Source: Flavobacteriales bacterium UBA1995
GTDB taxonomy: Bacteria > Bacteroidota > Bacteroidia > Flavobacteriales_D > Sanyastnellaceae
Reading direction: 5' to 3'
Assembly (NCBI GenBank): GCA_002336475.1
Contig: DDCX01000086.1
Coordinates: 1-8,645, forward strand
DNA length: 8,645 nucleotides
Below, one piece after another: positions 1 through 6,038 of this stretch. Both the position numbers and the translations under genes were made by a program. Each line of letters opens with the position of its first letter. The stretch's first letter is position 1. Below the pieces are notes generated by a model, which worked only from the letters and a program-made list of their open reading frames with translations, ran no database searches and was not told where the DNA came from.

Positions 1-88
1 ACTCGTTGATCACCACCTGTGCAGGGGCAATAAAAGACAACAACATCGCACCAATGGCGAGGAGGAGGGGGTTTTGATTCAACGTCAC
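1..88 (-). CDS. N-terminus of a secreted protein (partial, runs off left edge)
   Basis: The first 29 codons of a gene running leftward are visible. From a GTG at 88-86 they read MTLNQNPLLLAIGAMLLS followed by FIAPAQVVINE. A TTG two codons later (82-80) is an alternative start. The segment has a polar start, a hydrophobic core of about 16 residues and an APAQ cleavage site, so it is a typical Sec signal peptide for signal peptidase I. The mature start VVINE is common at the beginning of secreted Bacteroidota proteins with lamin-tail or CotH-type domains, but five residues cannot settle the family. It is separated from the methyltransferase gene by a 159-bp gap that holds a possible terminator and a palindrome, so it probably has its own promoter. 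The function is unknown. Confidence 0.6.
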   Translation of the reverse strand, partial: MTLNQNPLLLAIGAMLLSFIAPAQVVINE

Positions 89-95
89 AATTTTA

Positions 96-102
96 CAAGA
101 TA
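96..102 (-). promoter_or_regulatory. TATCTTG box, possible -7 promoter element
   Basis: On the minus strand the heptamer TATCTTG lies 7 nt before the GTG start at 88. It is one mismatch type away from the Bacteroidota -7 element TAnnTTTG. The same TATCTT core occurs before the two other genes encoding secreted proteins. I see no TTG at the usual -33 distance, so the call is weak. Confidence 0.25.
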
Positions 103-131
103 CAATGACACAACACGAAGGACTCGGCTCA

Positions 132-143
132 GGTTGCGCAACC
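132..143. promoter_or_regulatory. 12-bp perfect palindrome, possible operator
   Basis: GGTTGCGCAACC is a perfect 12-bp palindrome lying 43 bp upstream of the GTG start at 88. With no loop it is better suited to binding a dimeric protein than to forming an RNA hairpin. I recognise no regulator for it. Confidence 0.3.
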
Positions 144-165
144 CTCCATTTTCTCTGAAGTCCAG

Positions 166-211
166 AAAAAGCCCGCAACTCTGTGGCCCAAATTTGAACC
201 AGAAAAGTTGC
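166..211 (-). terminator. Possible intrinsic terminator after the methyltransferase gene
   Basis: Reading the minus strand, GCAAC (211-207) pairs with GTTGC (179-175), and TCTG (203-200) pairs with CAGA (183-180). There is a 3-nt bulge on the 5' side and a 16-nt loop. A TTTTT run follows at 170-166, four bases past the stem. The bulge and the offset T-run make it imperfect, but it sits 37 bp after the stop codon at 248, where a terminator for the leftward gene group is expected. Confidence 0.4.
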
Positions 212-247
212 TCCAGACTCCCGAAGTTGCCTGGGCTGGTGGGCCTC

Positions 248-808
248 TTAGTTCACCGAGTAAATCCACATAGGAGGGAAGTTCCTCCACACAAAACGCA
301 AACACCGCAGATCAAACATGTGGTAATGGGGCTTCATCAATGGAGGCATATAGGTAAAGAAGCGAAACACAGTGCCACATTCAGTGAGCTCCTTCAAGGT
401 GGACAGCATGGGCCCTTTCACCTCGGCGGGAAGGACAAAGGGCAAGCCCGACACCACCAAATCCACACTTGGCCAATTTCTAGAGCGCAACAGGGCTTTT
501 AAGTCAGCGGCACTGGCCTGGACAATGTCAAACCGATCGCCAAAGCGCGATTTCAGGGCGGCAACATATCCCGCATCCAGTTCAATCACCAAAACCTGAG
601 CATCTGGGTGTAAGCGCTCATACAGCTCTTGGGTAAACACTCCCGTTCCAGGCCCCAGTTCAACCACATACCGCAAGCTGGACATGTCCACACCTGTGAA
701 CATTCGTCTGCTCGCCACACGACTGCTGGGCACAACACTGGCGTTCCTAAGGGGGTGTCTGATGAAATTGACAAGGAAAGACCAGCGGTCTTGTTGTTCG
801 GCTCCCAT
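248..808 (-). CDS. PmtA-like (COG3963-type) SAM-dependent phospholipid N-methyltransferase
   Basis: A 186-residue class I SAM-dependent methyltransferase. Near the N-terminus FLVNFIRHPLRNASVVPSSR (residues 11-30) matches the F-x-R-x-P-x-x-x-x-x-x-PSSR opening typical of the PmtA-like group. The SAM-binding motif I is VELGPGTGVFT (49-59), and the acidic end of strand 2 is VIELD (74-78). SGLPF (120-124) replaces the NPPY-type motif of rRNA adenine methylases, as in phospholipid N-methyltransferases. The family methylates the phosphatidylethanolamine head group at the inner face of the membrane; the substrate here is inferred. It has no signal peptide and its length is normal. It starts 33 bp after the GH16 stop with no terminator between, so co-transcription is likely. 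A KsgA-type rRNA methylase is less likely because of the SGLPF motif and the small size. Confidence 0.7.
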   Translation of the reverse strand: MGAEQQDRWSFLVNFIRHPLRNASVVPSSRVASRRMFTGVDMSSLRYVVELGPGTGVFTQELYERLHPDAQVLVIELDAGYVAALKSRFGDRFDIVQASAADLKALLRSRNWPSVDLVVSGLPFVLPAEVKGPMLSTLKELTECGTVFRFFTYMPPLMKPHYHMFDLRCLRFVWRNFPPMWIYSVN

Positions 809-841
809 AGAATCCGAAGCTAAGCCGCGAAATCACGGGCT

Positions 842-2953
842 TCAGTAACAGCTGTCACCAAATGCCGACAGCAGGATGAGGACATCTGCCACTCCAACCA
901 GGCCGTCACCGTTGTTGTCTGGACAAACATCGGGCCCATCGGCGAAAACACAGGAGCCATCATCCCATTGGGCTGACTCCAAGAAATTGCCGGCGGATGG
1001 ATAGGTGCATCCTGCCTCGGCCAAGCCGGTGCAATGGGAAATGGGGGAGTTGGGGTCGGCCAAGGGATCAAAGTTGGCCGCAAATGGATCTGCGCAGCCT
1101 TGACAGGCAGAGCACGCTCCGAAGCAGACCAACGACATGGTGGTGTCTTCTGTGAAGGTGGCCGACCTCATTCCTGCTGTGCTGCATGATCCAGAAGGCG
1201 ATTCCCAAGCAGTTCCGAGCACCCCTGCAGGCGTCCCGAAGCGATAGAAAATTGGCTGCCCTCCCACAACGGTCACATTGGCCGCTTGAGAGCCCCACAG
1301 GGCAATGCTCATGGCGTATTCGATGCCATTGACTTCGAGCATGGCAGTCAGGGATGGATCCGGCATCTGAACCCTAAAAGTCACCGAATGATAGGTTGGC
1401 TCGGCCGGCAAACAAGCCTCGCAACTGTTGAAGCAAACGGTGCCCAAATCAAGGGGGGAGTTCACCACCTCAAACACCCTGTTGGTGTATACATTCGGAC
1501 CGTCATAGGTTGTATTGGTGCAAGGAATTCCCACCGATAAATCCTCAACCAAACCAGACCAACCATTGGTCGTGAACTTGAATTCATGAGGGCCCACAGG
1601 CAGGGCCATGGTCAGCTCCCAAATGCCTTCTCCCTCAGGATCAAACATGGGGTCACATTCACCACACCAACCGTTAAAGCCCCCGTTGACATAAGCCGTG
1701 TGCCCAAGCACATCTTCTTCGCTCAGGTCAACCCGAAACGTAACATCGTATGTGCAACTTCCGTCTTCGACCGTCGCGGCTGCGGAATAATTGGCCGCAT
1801 CGGAATCAGTACACCCAACACCACCGCTTCCCGGACAGCCCTCCGGAGAGGAAAAGCAATCGGCATCGGTGGTCAGTGCATCCCATTCCACATCGATGTA
1901 ACGGTTCACAAAGGTCACATTGTCCCCGTAACTGGTTAATGTCCCTTCGGCACCTGGCGAGAAGGATTCTTCCATGCCACCCCAACCATTGACCGTGAAT
2001 TTGTACTCATGGATGCCTTGCGGCAGATCAAGCGTTGTGGACCAAATGCCTCCTCCTTCATCCTCCAAAGCAAGGGCATCACCGCTCCAGTCGTCAAACG
2101 ACCCCGACACGTAGACTTGGTCTGAAGGGCCCAGTGATTCCTGACTGAGGTCCACCCGAAAGGTGACCGGTTGTGGGACCGGGACATGTTCATACACACG
2201 AACCCAGTCGACCTTCATTTCCTGGGGGAATACTGTGCTCGCATCAGGAGGGCCAGGCCAACCACCGCCTACAGCCACATTCAACAGCATATGGTAATCC
2301 TCAGCAAACAACCAAGGGTGAGCAGGGGCGACCTGAGTGCGGTCGAGCTCGAAGTACTCTTGGCCATCCACAGACCAACGTATGTGGTCAGGCCACCATT
2401 CAATGGTGTACACATGATAGCCGGCCGTCCAGTCTGAAGAAGTGATGCTCCCCCCCATAGACTGCACATTGCCTACCTCGCCCCAATGCGCGGTCCCGTG
2501 ACAGCTCCAAGGGGCATTTCCAACAAGTTCCATGATGTCAATCTCACCGGGCCAAGGGTTGTATTCACGGAGCATCCAAAATGCCGGCCAGATGCCTTGT
2601 CCCGTTGGCAAATCGATGCGCGCTTCCCACTTCCCATAAGTCTGGCTGAATGTGTTGCGGGTCACCATGCGTGCCGACGTATAACTGCTTCCTGCAAAGT
2701 TTTCCTCTCGAGCAGTTATGATCAGATCGCCATTTTGTACCCGGGCATTGTCCAAGTCATCCGTGTAGTACTGAAGCTCTCCGTTGCCCCAACCCCAAAG
2801 CCCCTGGGCAGCGCCAGTTCCAATGTCATACCCCCATTTGCTGTTGTCAATGGAGCTGCCATTGAATTCATCGCTCCAAGAGAGGGTCCAAGTTTGGGCC
2901 CACAGCGGTGTCATGAAGAAGAGCAGCAAAAGAGAAAGAAGGGAATGCCGCAT
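842..2953 (-). CDS. Secreted GH16 beta-glucanase (laminarinase-like) with E-set repeats and dockerin-like C-terminus
   Basis: 703 residues. MRHSLLSLLLLFFMTPLWAQ is a signal peptide, which decides this ATG against an open frame reaching further upstream into the previous gene. Residues 22-255 are a glycoside hydrolase family 16 domain. The catalytic motif GEIDIME carries nucleophile E137, D139 and acid/base E142. The nearby HGTAHWG (152-158) is typical of laminarinase-type members, so hydrolysis of beta-1,3-glucan such as laminarin outside the cell is the best guess. Then come two beta-sandwich repeats resembling glycogen-binding E-set modules (263-355 and 403-497; VTFRVDLS, GWGG/GWSG) and a diverged third (523-612). 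GCTD...NY...DGSC linkers lie at 379-403 and 619-671. The tail CPDNNGDG...DVLILLSAFGDSC (677-702) is a single dockerin-like calcium loop. The gene starts 41 bp after the phosphodiesterase stop. Family certain; substrate probable. Confidence 0.9.
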   Translation of the reverse strand: MRHSLLSLLLLFFMTPLWAQTWTLSWSDEFNGSSIDNSKWGYDIGTGAAQGLWGWGNGELQYYTDDLDNARVQNGDLIITAREENFAGSSYTSARMVTRNTFSQTYGKWEARIDLPTGQGIWPAFWMLREYNPWPGEIDIMELVGNAPWSCHGTAHWGEVGNVQSMGGSITSSDWTAGYHVYTIEWWPDHIRWSVDGQEYFELDRTQVAPAHPWLFAEDYHMLLNVAVGGGWPGPPDASTVFPQEMKVDWVRVYEHVPVPQPVTFRVDLSQESLGPSDQVYVSGSFDDWSGDALALEDEGGGIWSTTLDLPQGIHEYKFTVNGWGGMEESFSPGAEGTLTSYGDNVTFVNRYIDVEWDALTTDADCFSSPEGCPGSGGVGCTDSDAANYSAAATVEDGSCTYDVTFRVDLSEEDVLGHTAYVNGGFNGWCGECDPMFDPEGEGIWELTMALPVGPHEFKFTTNGWSGLVEDLSVGIPCTNTTYDGPNVYTNRVFEVVNSPLDLGTVCFNSCEACLPAEPTYHSVTFRVQMPDPSLTAMLEVNGIEYAMSIALWGSQAANVTVVGGQPIFYRFGTPAGVLGTAWESPSGSCSTAGMRSATFTEDTTMSLVCFGACSACQGCADPFAANFDPLADPNSPISHCTGLAEAGCTYPSAGNFLESAQWDDGSCVFADGPDVCPDNNGDGLVGVADVLILLSAFGDSCY
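1118..2167 (-). repeat. Three internal E-set/carbohydrate-binding-like repeats in the GH16 gene
   Basis: Repeat 1 (about 2167-1889) and repeat 2 (about 1747-1463) share VTFRVDLS at their start, a GxFxxW/GFNGW motif, GIWxxTxxLPxGxHExKFT and NGWxGxxE. Repeat 3 (about 1387-1118) keeps VTFRV and VNG but loses the GxFNGW core. The layout resembles proteins with tandem CBM48/AMPK-glycogen-binding-like modules. A sugar-binding role is inferred from this likeness only. Confidence 0.6.
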
Positions 2954-2971
2954 GGCCAAATGGGTTCTTTG

Positions 2972-2978
2972 TAAGATA
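2972..2978 (-). promoter_or_regulatory. TATCTTA box upstream of the GH16 gene
   Basis: TATCTTA on the minus strand lies 18 nt before the ATG at 2953, inside the 41-bp gap after the phosphodiesterase stop. It shares the TATCTT core with the boxes at 96-102 and 4704-4710 and loosely resembles the Bacteroidota -7 element. No matching -33 TTG is seen. It might give the GH16 gene its own start of transcription. Confidence 0.2.
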
Positions 2979-2994
2979 CAGACTGCCCGACAAT

Positions 2995-4698
2995 TCATTC
3001 GGTGCAGGCCTGGCCAAAGGACCCCAACACCAACAGCAGGTCCACGACCGTGACCATACCATCCCCGTTCAGGTCCTCTGGACAGGGGTCTGGCAACGGG
3101 GGGAAGCAGGTGCCCAGGAGGGGTTTTCCATCGAGGTTCCAATCTTCCTCCAACGGAACGCACAAATGAGCCAAAGCCATGACTGGCACGTCGACCAGCC
3201 TCGGTGTCGCACTGTAGTCCCACTGAACGGACACGCCGTCGCTGTCCCATAGCCCCCCTTCATTGGTGGCGTGGTGGCCGTTTCCAGAAACATCCTCCAA
3301 GAAATCTCCAACTCCCTCATCCAACGGCCAATGCCCACGCAGCGCAGCCCAATCCGGATGTGCCATTGTCAGCGGGGAACAATGCCAGTCGGCAATCACT
3401 CCGCCATCCAATGCTTCTGACCAATAGCGAACTTCAGACACAACACCCTCCATTCCATAGTCACCCAACGCATCTGCACCAAAGAAAAGACCTCCGACAT
3501 CGAGATCAGCCAGGCCGGACATGTCAGCTTCATCGCTCAGAACGCCATCGGTGTACATGCGCATCATTCCATCCCGATCAAAGGAACAGGACAGCGTATG
3601 CCAAGTTCCATCTGCTATGGGAGGCCCATCGAGGTCAATGCGAGATGCCCCATCTCCAGCGTTGACCCTCCAACCAGGTCCAGAGGGGTAGGTGAAGGAA
3701 AAGACCCATCCCGGGTTCAATCCGGAATTCCAGTCCTTGTTTCCCACCATGGATACATCTGCCCCCTGCGCAGTCCGCACGCGGCACTCCACCGTAAAAT
3801 CACCATTGGCCCCAGGAAGGAAGTCTGCATGAACCGGAACCGAAGCCCTAGAACTGCCATCGAATGAAAGGAGGGGAGCCGCGCCAAGACAATTTTCAGC
3901 AGCGCCAACAACAGACAGCGTGTCCCTTGAAACCCATTCTGGGCTCACTGATTCTCCCGATGCAATGACAAACACCCGGCGCTCTTCAATGCTGTTGCCC
4001 CCGTGTGATGTTCCAATGCCACCGTGGTCGGTCGTCACCAGCACAAGCCAATTCTCCTCGGTGTAAGCCTCCCTGGATTCCAGAGCGTCCAGCATCAGTC
4101 CGACCAGCGCATCCATCTCCTCAATGCTGTCCAAATACGGAAAGACAAAAGGGGAAAAGCCAAAGGCATGCCCGGCATAATCCGGATCGTCCAAATGCAC
4201 GAAAATGGCGTGGGGGTTTCCATTTGCAAGCGCATCCACCACCACCTGAGCCGCTTGAGCCGCCGAGCTGGGATTGACAACAGCATCTGCTGAGCTTCCC
4301 ACAATCTGCGCATTGATGGGGCTCCACTGACTCGCCGACAGGGTGCTCCATTCTGGGTGCAACTCCTCTACACGATGGAGCCACCCGGGATATTGAACGT
4401 AATTCTGACCGGCAAAACTATTGTCGATCACATTGTGCTTGCCGGACCTCACACCACAATGAATGGACGACCACCCCGGACCGCTTATCGTGATGTCATC
4501 GTTTAGGGCGTCCGGCGAGAAAAAACCATTGGAAATCAACCCATCTATTGCTGGAGTAACGGCCACTTGAAGGGCATCCGATCTGACGCCGTCGATGCCG
4601 ATCATCAGTACTCTTCCCGGCTGTTGCTGCGCCATGATGGCGGGCAGAAACACAACGAAACACGCAAAGAACAAAGGCAGATGGGCAAGGAGCTTCAC
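2995..4698 (-). CDS. Secreted type I phosphodiesterase/alkaline-phosphatase-family protein with LamG-like domain
   Basis: 567 residues from a GTG at 4698. This start gives a clean signal peptide (MKLLAHLPLFFACFVVFLPA, cut after IMAQ). A TTG at 4728 would add ten residues in front. Residues about 29-255 form an alkaline-phosphatase-superfamily domain of the nucleotide pyrophosphatase/phosphodiesterase type. Metal ligands are D36 in MIGIDG, D173 and H177 in DPDYAGH, D224-H225 in TTDHGG and H232 in SHGG. The nucleophile is probably S72 in ISGPGWSS, where nucleotide pyrophosphatases have Thr. No sulfatase CxPxR motif is present. A LamG/concanavalin-like domain spans about 275-440, with a second LamG-like start (HWPLDEG, SGNGHHATN) near 456-480. 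The C-terminus CPEDLNGDG...LGSFGQAC is a single dockerin-like module, as in the next gene. It probably hydrolyses phosphodiesters or phosphate esters outside the cell; the substrate is unknown. The gap to alanine dehydrogenase is 38 bp (8 bp with the TTG). Confidence 0.8.
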   Translation of the reverse strand: MKLLAHLPLFFACFVVFLPAIMAQQQPGRVLMIGIDGVRSDALQVAVTPAIDGLISNGFFSPDALNDDITISGPGWSSIHCGVRSGKHNVIDNSFAGQNYVQYPGWLHRVEELHPEWSTLSASQWSPINAQIVGSSADAVVNPSSAAQAAQVVVDALANGNPHAIFVHLDDPDYAGHAFGFSPFVFPYLDSIEEMDALVGLMLDALESREAYTEENWLVLVTTDHGGIGTSHGGNSIEERRVFVIASGESVSPEWVSRDTLSVVGAAENCLGAAPLLSFDGSSRASVPVHADFLPGANGDFTVECRVRTAQGADVSMVGNKDWNSGLNPGWVFSFTYPSGPGWRVNAGDGASRIDLDGPPIADGTWHTLSCSFDRDGMMRMYTDGVLSDEADMSGLADLDVGGLFFGADALGDYGMEGVVSEVRYWSEALDGGVIADWHCSPLTMAHPDWAALRGHWPLDEGVGDFLEDVSGNGHHATNEGGLWDSDGVSVQWDYSATPRLVDVPVMALAHLCVPLEEDWNLDGKPLLGTCFPPLPDPCPEDLNGDGMVTVVDLLLVLGSFGQACTE

Positions 4699-4703
4699 CC
4701 CAA

Positions 4704-4710
4704 CAAGATA
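4704..4710 (-). promoter_or_regulatory. TATCTTG box before the phosphodiesterase gene
   Basis: TATCTTG on the minus strand lies 5 nt before the GTG at 4698. It is identical to the box at 96-102 and lies at nearly the same distance from a GTG. If it is a -7 element, transcription would begin at or next to the GTG and the message would be leaderless. It also lies inside the ten-residue extension predicted by the upstream TTG, which argues mildly for the GTG start. Confidence 0.25.
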
Positions 4711-4736
4711 CGGCTCGTGCTTCTGCAAGCCTGAAG

Positions 4737-5825
4737 TCAGGCCTTTGTGAACCAGGCTTCCACCGCGTCATATACAATGCGTCCGTCCTGAATATTCAGT
4801 CCTTCGGCCAATGCTGGGTTTTCAGCACAGGCTTTGTTGCTCCCTTTCTCTGCCAACTGAAGCACGTAAGGCAGGGTGACATTGGTCAAAGCAAGGGTAG
4901 ATGTGCAAGGCACGGCACCTGGCATATTGGCCACACAATAATGCACCACATCATCTACGATGTACACGGGATCATCATGGGTGGTGGGATGGGTGGTTTC
5001 TATGCAACCACCCTGGTCCACAGCAATGTCCACAATGACCGTGCCCGGCCGCATATCAGAGAGCATTTCGCGGGTAATGAGGTGGGGAGCCTTGCCTCCC
5101 TTGAGCAGAACAGCTCCTACAATGAGGTCATGCGTTTTGATGGCTTGCCGAATGTTGTATGCATTTGAATACTCCGTCACCACATGGTGCGGCATAATGT
5201 CATTGACCTGCCGCAGACGGGGCATGTTGATGTCCATGACCGTCACGTGAGCTCCGAGCCCTGCTGCCATTTTCGCGGCTTGGGTTCCCGCCACACCCGC
5301 TCCGAGCACCAACACCCGTCCTGGAGGTACGCCGGGCACGCCACCGAGCAAAACACCACGGCCCTTCTTTGGCTTCTCTAAATATTTGGCGCCTTGCTGG
5401 ATGGCCATTCGGCCTGCCACCTCAGACATGGGGGTCAATAGGGGCAGGGACCCATCTTCAGTTTCGACGGTCTCGTAAGCAATGCATGTAGCTCCGCTGT
5501 TCACCATGGCCTCCGTCAAAGCCACTGACGAGGCGAAATGGAAGTAAGTGAAGACCACCTGACCCTTCCGAATCATCGGATACTCTGGCGGTATAGGCTC
5601 CTTGACCTTGACAATCATATCGGCCTCTGCATAGACTTCCTCGATCGTCATCCGTGTCGCCGCGCCGGCTTTGAGGTAATCGGCATCAGAAAAACCACTG
5701 CCGCCCCCGGCGCCGGATTGAACGATCACGCTGTGACCCCTCAAGGTCAGTTCATAAACACCCGCGGGTGTCATGCCCACCCGGCTCTCTGAAGGTTTGA
5801 TCTCTGTAGGAACTCCTATGGTCAT
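4737..5825 (-). CDS. ald: Alanine dehydrogenase
   Basis: 362 residues, close to the usual 370. Catalyses the reversible NAD-dependent oxidative deamination of L-alanine to pyruvate and ammonium in the cytoplasm, linking amino acid use to central carbon and nitrogen flow. The start MTIGVPTEIK with R15 is the family signature. K75 (VKVKEP), H96 (TYFHFAS) and D270 (AVDQGG) correspond to the substrate-binding and catalytic residues of characterised alanine dehydrogenases. VLGAGVAG (173-180) is the Rossmann nucleotide loop, with D198 at the end of the next strand favouring NAD. The region HYCVANMPGAVPCTST is also typical. The protein looks complete. Its upstream leader has an inverted repeat and hairpins that may control it. 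Its stop is followed closely by the phosphodiesterase gene, but that neighbour gives no obvious functional link. Confidence 0.96.
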   Translation of the reverse strand: MTIGVPTEIKPSESRVGMTPAGVYELTLRGHSVIVQSGAGGGSGFSDADYLKAGAATRMTIEEVYAEADMIVKVKEPIPPEYPMIRKGQVVFTYFHFASSVALTEAMVNSGATCIAYETVETEDGSLPLLTPMSEVAGRMAIQQGAKYLEKPKKGRGVLLGGVPGVPPGRVLVLGAGVAGTQAAKMAAGLGAHVTVMDINMPRLRQVNDIMPHHVVTEYSNAYNIRQAIKTHDLIVGAVLLKGGKAPHLITREMLSDMRPGTVIVDIAVDQGGCIETTHPTTHDDPVYIVDDVVHYCVANMPGAVPCTSTLALTNVTLPYVLQLAEKGSNKACAENPALAEGLNIQDGRIVYDAVEAWFTKA

Positions 5826-5839
5826 CCTGCAAAGGACAT
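5822..5839 (-). other. Five-codon leader ORF overlapping the ald start
   Basis: ATG TCC TTT GCA GGA TGA (MSFAG) starts 14 nt before the ald ATG in another frame. Its TGA overlaps the ald ATG as ATGA, the classic arrangement for translational coupling. At this length chance is a real possibility, and no Shine-Dalgarno site supports it. Confidence 0.2.
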
Positions 5840-5849
5840 CAAAGCAGGA
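5825..5849 (-). promoter_or_regulatory. Hairpin covering the ald ribosome-binding region
   Basis: On the minus strand TCCTGC (5849-5844) can pair with GCAGGA (5830-5825) across a 13-nt loop. The 3' arm holds the only purine-rich AGGA stretch before ald and includes the A of its ATG. If formed in the mRNA, it would hide the initiation site. Confidence 0.35.
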
Positions 5850-5856
5850 ACATTCG

Positions 5857-5872
5857 TGCCCATTTCAGGGCA
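5857..5872 (-). promoter_or_regulatory. Second small hairpin in the ald leader
   Basis: TGCCC and GGGCA flank a 6-nt loop, about 30 bp before the ald start. The 5-bp stem is GC-rich but short. Together with the 17-bp inverted repeat further upstream it suggests a structured or protein-bound leader. No known riboswitch is recognised. Confidence 0.3.
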
Positions 5873-5907
5873 TAAATTTCACGCAAATTGCTGACAATCA
5901 ACGTATT

Positions 5908-5924
5908 CGTGTACGCAGTACACG
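5908..5924. promoter_or_regulatory. Perfect inverted repeat CGTGTAC-GCA-GTACACG, likely operator
   Basis: Two perfect 7-bp arms around a 3-bp centre lie about 83 bp upstream of the ald ATG, just downstream in transcription order of the terminator at 5945-5971. The spacer is too short for a comfortable RNA loop, so a binding site for a dimeric regulator of ald is more likely. Ald genes are often controlled by Lrp/AsnC-type regulators, but this sequence is not the AT-rich Lrp consensus. The regulator is unknown. Confidence 0.45.
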
Positions 5925-5944
5925 GTTTGAAAAAACACCTCACA

Positions 5945-5971
5945 TAAAAAACCCGGCCTCATTGACCGGGT
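5945..5971 (-). terminator. Intrinsic terminator
   Basis: On the minus strand ACCCGGTC (5971-5964) pairs with GGCCGGGT (5958-5951) around a 5-nt loop AATGA, with one G-T wobble. A run of T follows directly (5951-5946). It ends transcripts arriving from the deacetylase gene and the tRNA remnant, and insulates ald. The position right after the tRNA-like 3' end fits an original role as the tRNA terminator. On the plus strand no T-run follows the stem. Confidence 0.85.
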
Positions 5972-5981
5972 CTATTCTTAG

Positions 5982-6036
5982 CGGAGAAGGAGGGATTCAA
6001 CCCCCCGGTGCCCGTTGCGCACATGCGCCAATTTCT
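5982..6036 (-). pseudogene. 3' half of a decayed tRNA-Ser-like gene
   Basis: Minus-strand elements in order: a long-variable-arm hairpin GTGC-GCAACGG-GCAC (6022-6008), T-stem GGGGG (6005-6001), a six-base T-loop TTGAAT, T-stem CCCTC (5994-5990), acceptor strand CTTCTCC (5989-5983) and discriminator G (5982), followed by CTAA. The long variable arm and G73 point to tRNA-Ser. The T-loop lacks the C of TTCGAAT. No matching 5' half exists: GGAGAAG is absent upstream, where the deacetylase coding end lies. The right limit is uncertain; GAAATTGGC just after the stop codon may be part of an anticodon arm. CCA is not encoded. It resembles the tRNA end at 8624-8645 and is best read as an attachment-site duplicate or a truncated tandem copy. 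Confidence 0.65.
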
Positions 6037-6038
6037 CG

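Noticed and set aside
74..502. A 142-codon plus-strand open frame
   Set aside because: It runs antisense to the methyltransferase and across the intergenic region, with a low-complexity, Arg/His-rich product and no recognisable motif. It is a shadow frame.
2486..2974. A 162-codon plus-strand open frame antisense to the GH16 gene
   Set aside because: The opposite strand has intact GH16 catalytic motifs in this interval, and the antisense product shows no domain.
2954..3250. An open upstream extension of the GH16 reading frame starting at 3250
   Set aside because: It overlaps the end of the phosphodiesterase gene and is rich in Arg, Gly and Pro without domain likeness. The signal peptide begins exactly at the ATG at 2953.
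2995..4698. Sulfatase annotation for the phosphodiesterase-like gene
   Set aside because: The CxPxR formylglycine motif is missing. The ISGPGW nucleophile region and DxxxGH, DHGG and SHGG motifs fit the type I phosphodiesterase branch.
842..4698. A canonical polysaccharide utilization locus
   Set aside because: No SusC/TonB-dependent receptor, SusD lipoprotein or linked sensor-regulator is present in the window.
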